A DNA stretch of 64,000 nucleotides from the NCBI RefSeq assembly GCF_029168945.1, contig NW_026870037.1, forward strand, positions 310,001 to 374,000, in the 5' to 3' direction. Positions 1 to 11,800 of the stretch are shown piece after piece. Source of the stretch: Cannabis sativa (taxonomy: Eukaryota; Streptophyta; Magnoliopsida; Rosales; Cannabaceae). The notes beneath the pieces are model-generated. The model was not told the DNA's origin, made no database searches, and was given only the letters and a program-made list of their open reading frames with translations. The translations under genes were made by a program, and so were the position numbers. Each line of letters starts with the position of its first letter. Positions within the stretch are counted from its first letter, which is position 1.

Positions 1-236
1 ATGATCTTATTTCAAATGTTAAAAATCAATTATCCTTTTTCCCTAATGTTTGTGTATCTCATGTTCGAAAAGATGCAAACCAAGCTGCTCATGGCTTGGC
101 TAAACAAGCGTTAGCGTTGGATAATGATTGTATGTGGTATGAGAATATTCTCCCTACCATTTTTTCTGTTGTTGTAAATGACTCTTTAAATTTATAATAG
201 CAAACTTTTTCTCCAAAAAAAAAAATAATAACAATT
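1..236 (+). mobile_element. LINE 3' end: RNase H C-terminus and A-rich tail
   Basis: Reading + from the first bases gives the end of a plant non-LTR retrotransposon RNase H domain, with the family hallmark [18 protein letters not shown] followed by a D...W.E..P..I...V.D pattern and a stop near 197. An A-rich tail follows at 216-226. The 5' side lies outside the window. A closely similar tail occurs at 32865-33178. Decayed retroelement, not a host gene. Confidence 0.8.
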
Positions 237-752
237 TTTAAAAATATACATATATATATATATATATACATTTATTAAATTTCCATACACAATTATGAGA
301 TTTTACACAATCACATAACACTTCTCAAACTTTTTCACTATCACTAATCATAAAAACTTTGAAATGCACTACCAAACCCGAAATCATCATAGCTGCTAAG
401 TATATTGTATCACAACCAGAGAACATATTTAATAAATGTATATATATATATATATATATTCATTTTGTATAATTTTTTAAGAGATACTTTTGGATTGAGT
501 TTAATGTCATCGTCAGAAATCCTCCGAATAATTGAAGAGCTGCTCTTTACTATTCAAACACCTAAATCTCAACAGAATGGCAAATAAAAATTCACACCAT
601 ATCATGGAGGACAAAACGGACGCTTCAACTTTGTCAGAAACAAAAGTTACATCCCTGAAACAACACAAAAAACAAACATTGTTATAAAACTATGTAGTAC
701 CTTGTAATTGTGTTCCTACAAAACAATAATAGGGATTGCCTCAAAATAAAGA
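237..752. other. Intergenic, no gene seen
   Basis: AT-rich spacer with two short (AT)n runs near 250-268 and 437-460. The short reading frames here run through the AT repeats and match nothing I recognise. Confidence 0.5.
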
Positions 753-905
753 TAAATACTAAAATGTACCAAGAGTGTCTAATACCTTTCTACGTGTCAA
801 TATCACTTTTAAGTATCGAGTCTCATATAGTTTAATGTAATAACTTTTAAAGAGTATCGCTAATTAATTGTAAAGTGACACGTCTAGAAGGTGTTAGGCA
901 CTATT
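753..905. mobile_element. Small MITE with about 30-bp inverted ends
   Basis: The left end (CCAAGAGTGTCTAATACC, from about 760) is matched by the reverse complement of the right end (near 868-900, read as CCAATAGTGCCTAACACC), and a TACGTGTCA / GACGTGTCA segment continues the match on both arms. There is no coding capacity. Exact ends and the target duplication are not resolved. Confidence 0.5.
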
Positions 906-1364
906 GGTATCCAATAACAATGCTTCAAAATAAATCATAGGAGATATGAATCTAATAAGTTGTTCTAGAAACGTTTTTACCTCTTAAGTATTTGACAAGT
1001 AAAGAGTCACTTCTCAATGTTTTTCTTCGGTTTGTAGAAGTACCCCTAAAAATAGGTGTACCAATGCATCTCTTTCGTTTTTTCGATATTCAAATAGTTT
1101 AAATTTTAATTTTTTTATATGACAGTGTACATTGTAGTTATCTGAAATATTGCAAATTTTTGAAAAATTTAAAATAATTTAACTCGTCGAAAACAAATTT
1201 CCAATAGTCTATTGCATACGTACCTCTTTTATTTTCTACGGGTGCAGTTTGAATCCTACTTTTTGTATTTTAAATTATTTCAAATTTTTTAAAACTTTGG
1301 AGAATGTCTTAAATAACTACAATATATTATCTATAAAAAATTGAAATTATAACTACTTCAAGAA

Positions 1365-1573
1365 TTAAGATCTACTATTAAAAGATGGTATCCCATAATG
1401 TATTAAACCAATCTAATTGTGACACATCAATTAATTTGAGTACTTTAAGGAAAAAAAAAACTTATCTACATGGTTAATGGAGTCTAAGAAAAGTAATTAG
1501 TTGAGTTGGCAAATTTAGATTGATTTAATACATTATGGGACACCAATTTTTAACAGATGATCTTAATTCCTAT
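1365..1573. mobile_element. MITE with about 55-bp terminal inverted repeats
   Basis: The left arm starts with GAATTAAGATC and contains CCCATAATGTATTAAACCAA. The reverse complement of the right arm begins GGAATTAAGATC and contains CCCATAATGTATTAAATCAA. The arms are separated by about 100 bp of unrelated sequence with no reading frame, so this is a non-autonomous DNA transposon. Superfamily not assigned. Confidence 0.6.
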
Positions 1574-1593
1574 TTCAAATATCAAAAACACAA

Positions 1594-1834
1594 GGTAACG
1601 TTTGGTTAAGAAGAATGAAAACATAATTATAGGAATGAGAATGGGAATAGAAATGGAATAGAATGGTCTTTCCTTCCGTTTCAAAATAGAATAGTCATTC
1701 CACTAAAATGGTAGAAAAATCATTCCATTGAAATAACATTTCAATACTTTAATATGCAACCAAACAAAAAAATGAAATAAAAATTATTTCATTTCCATTC
1801 CATTCTACTTCATTATCTCTAACCAAACGCCACC
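1594..1834. mobile_element. Tourist-like (PIF/Harbinger-type) MITE
   Basis: A 241-bp element beginning GGTAACGTTTGGTTA and ending with the complement of GGTGGCGTTTGGTTA. The interior is rich in GGAATGA/TCATTCC blocks that fold on themselves. The flanking triplets are CAA (left) and TAA (right), compatible with a TWA target duplication carrying one mutation. No coding capacity. Confidence 0.6.
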
Positions 1835-2403
1835 TAAAGGGTTCCCCCTAAAAGCACTCATTATTATTTATTTATATTATTAAAAAATTTGGATATTTAT
1901 ACTAATTAGTATTTTCAATTATTCAATCAAGCAAATCAATATAATTGGCAGTGAAGTCTCCTCAATTTTTATATTTGTAGAAGAGAAATGTCTCTATGTT
2001 ATATGGTCCTCATCCATGAGTGCTTGGTGTAACATGGTCGCACACGAAATATATTTGTAATACAGTGTACACACGAAATATTTACGCATGGAGTAACCAC
2101 ACAACATAAGTACACAATGTAAATTTATTTTCTCCTAAATCTATAGTTACTGTTAAACAATTAAGTGTCTTTCAAATATTATAAATTTATGTATATATAT
2201 ACATGTATGTATGTATGCATGTCTCGATACCTAATCGATTTCAGAAGTTCCTAGCAATATCATATGATTGCATGTATTGTCAAGGAAACAGAAACAATGA
2301 AAAACTAGGCAAATATGTAGTACAGTAGGGAAAAAGGCACTAAAATGTACCTCAAATAGTGGAGATGACCAACAAACTAGACTTCCAAAACTCTTAATCT
2401 CAA
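1835..2403. other. AT-rich spacer and 3' flank of the UBLCP1-type gene
   Basis: No gene seen. The part nearest 2403 is expected to hold the 3' UTR of the minus-strand phosphatase gene. I see no clear polyadenylation landmark or second gene. Confidence 0.4.
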
Positions 2404-5400
2404 TCAAGCATGCCTCCGTCTTTTCACACCGTCCTCGTTAAAATACTGCCATTTACTATGATCTAGGGTGCTCAAGTCATCAAGTTCGGCAATGGCAAGT
2501 AAATATTCGGTTAGTCGCACAAGTTCTTGATCACTCTCACGGCTTGAATGAGCCCTCTTGAATGGCTTGATTGTCAAGCCATTTTGAGGGTTCATCACGA
2601 AATTCCTTCTCAAGTCATCAAACATAATAGTATTTTTGGAGCTGTAGAACTGAAATAAAACAGGAGACAAAATAGTCAAATATACAGTACATGGGGTAGG
2701 GTAGCATACAGAAATGCAAAATATCCATTTATATGCGGCATTATAAATAAAACTGCTTTATTTTACTTTGGCAGTTTAATTTTTCCATGTGTTGAGATTA
2801 TATTGTGGTAGAAAGGCAAAAGATCACCATGGTCTCAATGAAACAAGCATCATATGCTTCTTTCTTCGTTCGAACCCTAAAAGTTCACAATTTAGTTTTC
2901 CTATTACTGTTGTCAACCTCCATTCCAGTGGAGGTTGGATGTAGATAAATACACAAGCATACCTCTGGAAAATGAGCCCAAATCAAGCCTAGAGGCTTGC
3001 AATCGAAGATCCCACGAGAATCTGATTGGACTGTAATCATTGCTAAGTGATCTAGAAGAGCAGTGATTTTGTAGTTAGGATTGTTGAGTACTCCAAGTTG
3101 TCCCATTTTCAATTCAACCCACTTCATGCTGCAAAATTAATACAAGTAAATTGTATGAATGAGATGTGTATACAATAACTTGGGGAGATGAGTTAACACT
3201 TGACTAAAATAATACCGTCGAAAACATCCATACAAGCTAACAACCAAAGGAATTGTATCTATCTTTTTCATTTCAAACTTGCCAACTAAATACTTAGATG
3301 AATCAATTAATTAAGAAGACAGACTTAACTTGTGGAACTACATAGATTTATGAGTATCTTCAAAAATCAGATCTACTGATATATTCACGAAAAAAAAAAA
3401 AAACACATGCTTTTTGCGTGTGCAAATCGAGTAAGGGTTATGTCGATTTAGAGTATCACCATTGTGCCCTTGCTATTCCAAGAAAGGGATAATATCTGTT
3501 ATATTTCATTGTCTTGACTTCAATATTGTAACATATATCTTAATCTACTTTTTTTGTTCTTTCAAAAACAAAACAACTTGTATTAAAAGATTAAAAATAT
3601 AATACAAACAAAAGTGAACGAGAACACCCATTAAAAATGATAAAACTGAAAAGGTTAGAGTTACAAAAAGTATTGTCATTCTCCGAATAAAGAATAGAAA
3701 GAAACCCCTTTAAACTCTTTTTCATATAAAGCCAAATAGCTACCCAATGTTGTATCTTGTCCTAAAGTCTTTCCTTTTTGTCTTCCAAATCTTCAAACTT
3801 ACTCTTATTATTTTTTTTCATCCCATAATCTAATATTATCTTCGTTTCTTACTTAAACCTCACCCGCCGTAGGAAATCATTATAAAGAGAAGCAATTATT
3901 TTCCAAGGGCATCCAAGGGATATTCTCTCACCCAAATTTGAGTCCGACCTGTTATCGTTTAGTCTATACTTGCTTTGATTATTCTGCGCCACATAATTCT
4001 TTTCCTTAGGAAACTTTCAGAACTACCTCATCAGAAGTGCCTTATTTATATCTTTAGAGTGCCGAATGTGCAGTCTTCCTTTGTTCTTGGGCCTACAAGC
4101 ACTCTTCCAAGAGACTGCAAGCTTGCCACCAGCCGAGTCCCCACCTTCCCAAAAAGAAAATAATACCTCACCAACTACTCTAAAGTATCAACAACCGTCC
4201 TTGCGAAAAAAAAAAGTATCAACAACCGGCAATGGAGCAAAAACAAAAGATAGTAAGCTGGTAAAGTGGAAAGACTGATTGTATATGTCAATCTACCTTC
4301 ACTAGACATGTCAGCAATCTTCCAACCATCTAAACAATTGGAAACTTCAGCCCCAACTAGATCTTAAAAACTCGAATTTCTAGGATTATCATCCAAAGGC
4401 ATACCCAAGTATTCCAGCAGCCAATAATAGACCACACAACCTATCTTATCAGCTTCATTACTTAGCCACCCCTCTTCCACATTGAGATCCCAAACTCTGG
4501 CTCTTGCTTAAATTAATTTGTAGTCCTCAATACATAAAAATCTCTCAATACTCTAAGCAGATTTGGAACATTTTGTTCAGTGGATTCTAAGAAAAGTGAG
4601 TAATGTCCACTTTCTCTATCGACCATAAATCCTTGGACCTGAGACACTCCCTCAGCTTGTTCAACCATTCAACCCAACAAATCCACTGCTAGAATAAAAA
4701 GAAAGGGGGATAAAGGATCACCTGCCTTAATTTCCTACTACCATTGAACTTACCCTTTCCTAATACCATTGAACTTACCTCGAGCCTACCATTGATAACA
4801 GACATCCGCTTTTGTCCACTACCACCAAAACTTTCCAACACTTTTTGATTGTATCATAAAGTCTTCCAGGTTCCTCTCTAAAAAGTTGCAAGTCTTCTCA
4901 ATATCAATTTTGAACACCACTCCTCCCTTCCGAGAATGACAACACTCCACTATTTTATTGGCCATTAAGATCACATCTGTCTTCCTGCTAAAAAATCTCC
5001 ATCCTTGTGTTTCTACACCATATAATATAGGAATTATGTGGTTTTTAAGGATAGCACCTTGGAGATAACCTTATATGCTGAGGGATGCCATGCTGGTCTG
5101 AGCAAAAACAAAAACTAAAAGGACTCTCCTGTCTCCAAGAACTGCTAAAGCCTAAAGTGATTTATAAACGTTTAAAATTGCTTTTTCAATATCTTCTTCC
5201 CCCTTTATCTGCTTCCCTTTCATATTTGAACCACATGTTACTATCCTCTTTGCATGTAACAACTAATTTAAACCAGAGAGTCTAATTCTCTCTGAGATAC
5301 AAACTGAGCCTCCATTCATTGTAAAGGCTAAGATGAACACCCTGCGTTCAATATTAAGACTCCAATAACGATTCTAAAATTTTGATTAATCACGTTCGAC

Positions 5401-6690
5401 AATGAAACTCACTCTTAGAAATGGAAAATCCAAGAAGGAGAAAGTCTTTGACAGAGATAATCCAATACTAAATTATATCTTAATCTTTTAGATGAGAAAT
5501 GTGATCATTGCTATGTGTAGTATACTATGGTATAACTATAATGGTAGATATAGAGTTAGCGTATCTATTCCAAGAAAGGGATAATGTCAGCTACATAACT
5601 TTGTCTTGACTTGGATAGTGTAGCAAATATCTTAATCATAAACATAGAATGTCAGCATTGCAAAGTGTTAGTGTACTGCCACTTTAGGCCATATAGAAGT
5701 AGAAAAACATATTTGAGACAATATCATAGGGAGGAAAAGGATGAGTGGATATCTGACCTGGTTGCAGACCATATCATGATATCATATTCCGCATAAGCAG
5801 CCGTAAGAAATTCATGAAGATCTAACAAGACACGTTAAACTTCACCATCAGACAAAGACCTTGACTTTATGGGAAAATGTCTCTTACACGATTGTATAAA
5901 CTCAAGAAATAGAAACTAAAAATAAAATTACTTACAAGGACGCATAAGTTGAATAGGGTTTTCAGCTGTAGACCGGTGATCAAATAGAGTATAATCAATA
6001 TCCAAAACAAGCAATTTCTTCCCCTCACGGCATGGATTCCGAAGATCAATCTATATTCCATCAAAAAGTGCCGATCTGGTTACATTTATGTAATGTACAT
6101 TTCAAAGAAATTATATAGATTTATGTAATACCACCTTGTACTGATCTACGCGCCTCCTCAATTTCTGCTTATTAACTTCGTTGTCTTTGATATCAACAGC
6201 TTCATCTTGGCCAAGCTCAAAGTCATCAACAATCTCCGGAGACTCCACTTGGTCCACTATGATTTCATCTTCCACAGTACTGAAAATGATTCATTTCACA
6301 ATCAAATAAAACCCAGAATAGAAAATTGGATGAGTTAAATTGCCAAACACATTGTCTGCGTAAAATATAAGTAAAATGAAAAGAATGAGAGAACCCAATC
6401 ATGGTCATCTTGAGAGAAGACTTGAGAGGGAGTTGAGAAAGTAAGACAGAGTCATCGGCGAGCTTTGAAGCGAGGAGTTTGGGGTAGAGAAGCTTCTGGC
6501 GTTTGGGTAAGACGTTGGTGAGTTGGCTGATTCGGCGCTTTAACTCACTGACGGAATCGTCGGCGCAAAGTCGGACAGTGTACTCTTTACCGCTCCATTT
6601 CACAGTGAGAGTTATCTCCTCCTCTGTGATAGCCGATCCCTCTCCAGCCATTAAAGGGTAATGGGGTGAGCTTGTTTCCTTACAGTCCAA
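2404..6690 (-). CDS. UBLCP1: Ubiquitin-like domain CTD/proteasome phosphatase (UBLCP1 type)
   Basis: Predicted 343-residue protein phosphatase. In the family the N-terminal ubiquitin-like domain docks on the proteasome regulatory particle and the HAD/FCP1 domain removes phosphate, acting in the nucleus. Six exons, all with GT donors and AG acceptors: 6395-6690, 6135-6279, 5936-6050, 5758-5821, 2963-3128, 2404-2649. Phases join without a stop. The ubiquitin-like fold covers about residues 25-98. The catalytic DxDxT motif is in exon 3 ([13 protein letters not shown]164 and D166), the second motif (MIWSAT) ends exon 4, and the acidic motif IV ([11 protein letters not shown]) is in the last exon. 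Length fits the family (about 320-340). A start at the second Met (6651, MAGEGS) is equally possible and gives 330 residues. Intron 4 (3129-5757) is swollen by a dead LINE. The gene looks intact. Confidence 0.93.
3540..5330 (-). mobile_element. Decayed LINE inside UBLCP1 intron 4
   Basis: Read on the minus strand, this stretch holds broken pieces of plant LINE reverse transcriptase. One piece near 4850-4990 resembles the ILMANKIVE...[11 protein letters not shown] block. Another near 4560-4680 matches the region before the FADD box, and one near 4380-4430 resembles the Y.G.PL block. Many stops and frameshifts are present. It shares the gene's orientation and lies wholly inside the intron. A roughly 70-bp direct duplication flanks it (3471-3545 and 5570-5640). 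Confidence 0.7.
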
Positions 6691-6884
6691 CCAAACTGAT
6701 CACTGCTTCAATTGGGGTGGCAGCAGAAGGATGTGCGGCGGTAATGGAACGGATTCAATTGTGCTGAGACTAAAATGATACTTATTTTATTGGGATATTT
6801 ACACAATTTTTTTTTTATTATATATATTTTTTTTGAATCATTATTATATTTATTTTCTTTCCAAAAAAAAAATAATAATATTTT

Positions 6885-6979
6885 CATGTTTTTGTTTTTT
6901 TTTTTTTTTTTTGAACAATGAATAAAATTTCATTGAGAAAAAATTTAGCGTTTAGTACATCGTAAAGAAGAGATCAAAG
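6885..6979 (-). mobile_element. LINE 3' tail, left half of a split copy
   Basis: On the minus strand this is AT-rich sequence ending in a long A run (the T run at 6895-6912), like a LINE 3' end. The Copia element at 6980-17234 separates it from RNase H-like remnants at 17235-17600, with the CAAAG duplication at both junctions. The two halves were therefore one LINE before the insertion. Confidence 0.6.
6975..6979. repeat. Target-site duplication CAAAG (left)
   Basis: Five-base repeat immediately outside the 5' LTR. The same CAAAG is at 17235-17239 outside the 3' LTR, proving the element boundaries. Confidence 0.9.
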
Positions 6980-8875
6980 TGTTGGGTTTTATGTCCTAAA
7001 TAAAACTCATTTCAATATAATCAGATTTACTTATTAATATAGATCAGAAATAACATTTAATGTTGCATGGTTCACATGATTTATTTTATCATTATATGTA
7101 CATAATGTATGAATTCATCTGAAACCCTTTTTACATACTTGATCCTGTTTATTGTGCCGTCAACACATTAGAAAGTAAACATGACTATGTGAATAAAGTT
7201 TCCTAGATTTATCAGACATAGAGTTTTACTGATATGATAATCTACAACAGAGTTTACTTGCATTTGGAGAAGTGCTATGTTCTTTCCAGAGCATTGGTTA
7301 AAGTAAAGCTCAGGTTGGATGCATGGAGTATGCATCGGAAGGGACCGATATTGAACTTTGACTTAGATTTATTAAACTTACCGTAATATCTATTCAAGTC
7401 AATATCACCTAGTTGATCCTAGATCAAATGTTCTTAATCCTGTTATGATTAGGCTCAATCTTGAAAGACTATTCGTGTTCTTTGATTTGTTAGTTAAGCC
7501 TACTTTTAGGTCAGGGTGATACGTACATTTTGGGAACACGGTAGTGCAATTGAGTGGGAGCGCTAGCATAAACATGGAATCTATAGCTTCTATCTGGCGA
7601 ATAGTAAGCAAAGGATGATCTCCTTCGAGCTTGACCAAACGAACATAAATGGTGGAGTACTCATTTCACATAAGCTGAAATATCATTTATACGGGGTCAA
7701 GTGTTTTAAGGAATAAATACATTGTAGGGTGTAACGGTAATTTAATCCCTTTACAGTGTAGATCATTCATATAGAGGATCATTGATCACATTAGGATTAT
7801 AACAATGGATAACTAATGATGTGTCTATATGGTGGAACATATAGAGCATTCTATATACTGAGAGTGCAATTCTAAGTTCTATGCGTGGATTCAACGAAGA
7901 ATTAATAAGTTAGTGAATTTTAGTGCTAAATTCTTGATCTACTTGTTGGAAGCTCGGTTATATAGACCCATGGTCCCCCCACTAGTTGAGATAATATTGC
8001 TTGTAAGACTCATGTAATTGGTTTTGATTAATCAATTATAATTCTCAAATTAGACTATGTCTATTTGTGAAATTTTCACTAAGTAAGGGCGAAATTGTAA
8101 AGAAAGAGTTTTAGGGGCATATTTGTTAATTATGATACTTTGTATGGTTCAATTAATAAATATGATAAATGACAATATTATTTAATAATTATTTATAGTT
8201 ATTAAATAGTTAGAATTGGCATTTAAATGGTTGAATTAGAAAATTAGCGTTTTTGAGAAAATCAGATGCAGAAAAGGTAAAACTGCAAAATTGCAAAAAG
8301 TGAGGCCCAAATCCACTAGTATAGGGCCGGCCACTTTTGTAGGAAATTTAAACTGATATTTTCATTATTTTAATGCCAAATAATTCAAACCTAACCCTAG
8401 TGGAATGCTATAAATAGATAGTGAAGGCTTCAGGAAAATTACACTTAAATTTTCTATTTTTCCTTCAGAGAAAAACCTGAGCCTTTCTCTCTCCCTATCT
8501 TTAGCTGCCACTTCTTCTTTCTCTTCCCTCTTGATAATTTCGAAATCCTTAGTGTATGAGTAGTGCCCACACACATCAAGTGATACCTCAATCATAGTGA
8601 GGAAGATCGTGAAGAAAGATCATCAGCAAAAGGAGTTTCAGCATCAAAGATTCAGAGAAAGAGATCCAGGTTCAGATATTGATAATGCTCTGCTACAGAA
8701 AGGAATCAAGGGCTAGATATCTGAACGGAAGGAGTCATTATATTCCGTTGCACCCAATGTAAGGTTTCTTAAACTTTATATGTGTTTAATTTATCGTTTT
8801 AGAAAGTTCTTATTTAGGGTGTTAATCAACATACTTGTGAGTAGATCTAAGATCCTGGTAAAATAATTTCCAACA
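6980..8875 (+). repeat. 5' LTR of the Copia element
   Basis: 1,896 bp, TG...CA ends. It contains a TATA-like box (TATAAATAG, 8409-8417) expected to start the transcript at the U3/R boundary. It is the same length as the 3' LTR. Short reading frames inside it occur identically in both LTRs and are not genes. Confidence 0.95.
8409..8417 (+). promoter_or_regulatory. TATA box of the 5' LTR
   Basis: TATAAATAG in the third quarter of the LTR, repeated at 16768-16776 in the 3' LTR. Position and sequence fit an LTR promoter. Confidence 0.6.
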
Positions 8876-8877
8876 AC

Positions 8878-8895
8878 TGGCCTCAGAGCCATGGT
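8878..8895 (+). promoter_or_regulatory. Primer-binding site, variant of the initiator-Met tRNA type
   Basis: TGGCCTCAGAGCCATGGT starts two bases after the LTR. The usual plant Copia site complementary to initiator-Met tRNA is TGGTATCAGAGC, so two bases differ near the start. Confidence 0.75.
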
Positions 8896-11800
8896 AATTG
8901 ATTTACTTGCAAGAAATTTGGACTTTAAAACGATTGTTTGTATGTTTTTTGGATGGTATCATGTTGTATTGAGTGTTATTTGATGATTGATTGATGTTTG
9001 TGAAATTTTCGTGAAAAATAATTGCGATTTTATCTCTGAAATTGTTTTTATTGGATAGTATGAAAAAAAATTAAGCAAGTTAGCCTTTTACAGAACTTAA
9101 TTTGGATTTTATTTGAATTAGTTATGATTTTTTGAAGATTTGAAAAAGTCGGGGTTGTGCTGATATTTTCCTGCGATCGCAAATCTGTCCGTACAGTTTC
9201 GAATTTTTTTGTTTTTCTTCAATTTTTCATGCTTTTTCATGGAATTAACTTCCAATTTTTTGTATAGTTTTGTATTTATACTATTACTATTCCTAATTCA
9301 ATTCTAATTATCATTTTGAATTAATTTAATATTTTTTAAATTTAATTCAAGATATTAGTGTAATTTGAATTTGAATAGAATTAGTATCTATCTTCTTGCT
9401 TAAAAATCTATCTTATTTTTAAATTTGATTATATCTTATTTTTTTTTAAATTTAAGGTCAGATTTTATAAGATATTTATAAAATCTTTTTAGATATTTTT
9501 TAAAATATCTTATCTTTTAAGATATTTTTAATTATATCTTATCTTTTAAGATTTTTTTTTTAAAATCTTTTTAGATATTTTGACCTTATTTAAATTTAAA
9601 ATAAGACATTTATAATCATGTAATTTTAAATAGATGTAAGATATTTTGCTAACTTTTAAATTTTGTTATTTTATTTATTTAAATTAAATTTAAAATCTGA
9701 AAAGATATTTTATTTATCTTTTCTAATTTTTATTTAATTTTTATTTTTAAAATAACATTTAAATTTTAAAAGTAGTTAGCAAATTTTGAAATGATATTTA
9801 GGTTGGTTGAAACCTAATTTTTCAAAAAGTAGGTTTAATTTTAAATATTTTTTTTAAATTTCGAAATTTAAATTTTATTTCCGAAATTAAAATTTTTTTT
9901 TTAAATTTTATTTTATTTTTCGAATATTAAAATATTTTTTAATTATTTATTTTTCGAAATTATTTATTTAAAATTAAATAAATCCTACATCCAACTATCT
10001 AGCTAACCTTGTTGCAGGAGTATGTGGTTTTAGCTTGTATGCAAGTTTTTAAAACCTATTATTACTTGATTGCAAATAGCCATAGTTACCTTTTGCCAGA
10101 TCTAATGATCTGATGGCTCCCTTGGTCAAGATAATAATTTGTAACAGGTATATTTACAATCTTCTTTCATCTGTGTATGACCTAGCAACATGATAGGACC
10201 CATCCAAAGTGTGCCTGTGTGAGCCTATGTGTTTAATTTTATTATAGATGCATATAGGTTAATGTTGCTAAAATAAATCATCATAGTTTTTGATAGAATT
10301 TATTTAGGCCCATTTAGTTTTTGGGCATATTCAATTAATAACAGTTGTTCTTATTAAGGTTAAATTCCTCTCTTTTGGGCCTTGTGTGAGAGTTGGGAGC
10401 CATAGAAGTGGGTACGACATACTGAACTCCAAGACCCCCTCACACAAACCACCCCAATTGTGAAGGCCCATTTGCCTGATTTGAATGACTGTACTAGGTT
10501 AATTACACTAGTTTAACCTAATTAAAATTGATTAGCAACATAATTAATTTCATTTATTTTGAAATTAATTTAGAAAATCATAGTTTAAAGAATTTTATAT
10601 TCTAAGCTAAACTATATGTATTTTCTTGTATTTAATTAAATATAGAATTATAACCATCTAGATTCTTTCTGGAACTTAATTTAAATTTTTCATTAAATAT
10701 TCCTATTTAAGTTGATATTTAGTTATCTTCAACTAACCAACTTAAATCTGAATATCTTTTGAATTCAAAATTTCAAAATTAAGTTGAGGAATTTTAGGCA
10801 TTGGTTATTAAGATTCTTTAGATATTTTTTAAGTTAATATCTTTTCGAATATTAACTTAAAATGGAATATTTTCAAATTAAGTGGTTACAACTTAATTTT
10901 TGATATTTAATTAAATTTAAATTTGAAAAATATTTAAGTTCTAGATTTTTTCTAATACAACTTAAATTAGATATTTTTTTTTCAAATTTTGTGGAAAAGA
11001 TACTTAGTCAAATAAGATATTTTCTAGATAGTTATTTCTAGACTACTTATTATTTCTAATATTAAAATAGGAAAATATTATAAATTGTGAAATTAATTAT
11101 TTATATAATTAATTTTGGTACAATTTATTTTAAGTATATTTTTTCCTAGTATTAAACTAGAGATTAATAATTAAGCCTTCTCTACACTTAATTATTTATT
11201 TCTTGAATCTAATACATTTAATTAATTTGAAAATTGAATATCTAAGTTGATTTTTATCATCATACTTAAATATTTCTTTTTCATGACATTTAATTAAATA
11301 GAAAATTATTTTTAGTTGAAATTTATTTTTTCAACTAAATTTAAATAATTTTCAAAATATATTTTTTCTTTATTTTATTAATCAATTTTCGAAATTGCAT
11401 TTCTTAAATGCTAGAATTTCGAATTTTATCTTGAAAAATAGATTAAGTTGTAAATTAATTATTTATTTTAATTAATTCTTAAATCAACTTAAATCAATGA
11501 TTTTTTCATTTATTGATTAATTTAAAATAAATTGAATTAAAGTATATTATTAGAAATTGAATTAATTATTCAAAGGAAAATCTAGATAGATGATATTTTT
11601 GCTTGAAGTATTTTTTCTAGTGTATTTAATTAAATAGAAAATTAATATTTAAGTTGATTTTCATCATCATACTTAAATATTTGAAATTTTTCTTATATAT
11701 TTAATTAAATAGGAAAATTATATTTTTTGTTGTAAATTAATTATATTACTTAATTTTGGGCCAACATTAAATTAGAATAATTTTTCGAGGATTAATTTTT

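Noticed and set aside
8365..8595. 76-residue frame found identically at 8365 and 16724
   Set aside because: It lies in both LTRs in the antisense direction; duplication reflects the LTR pair, not a conserved gene. The same holds for 7405-7638 and 15764-15997.
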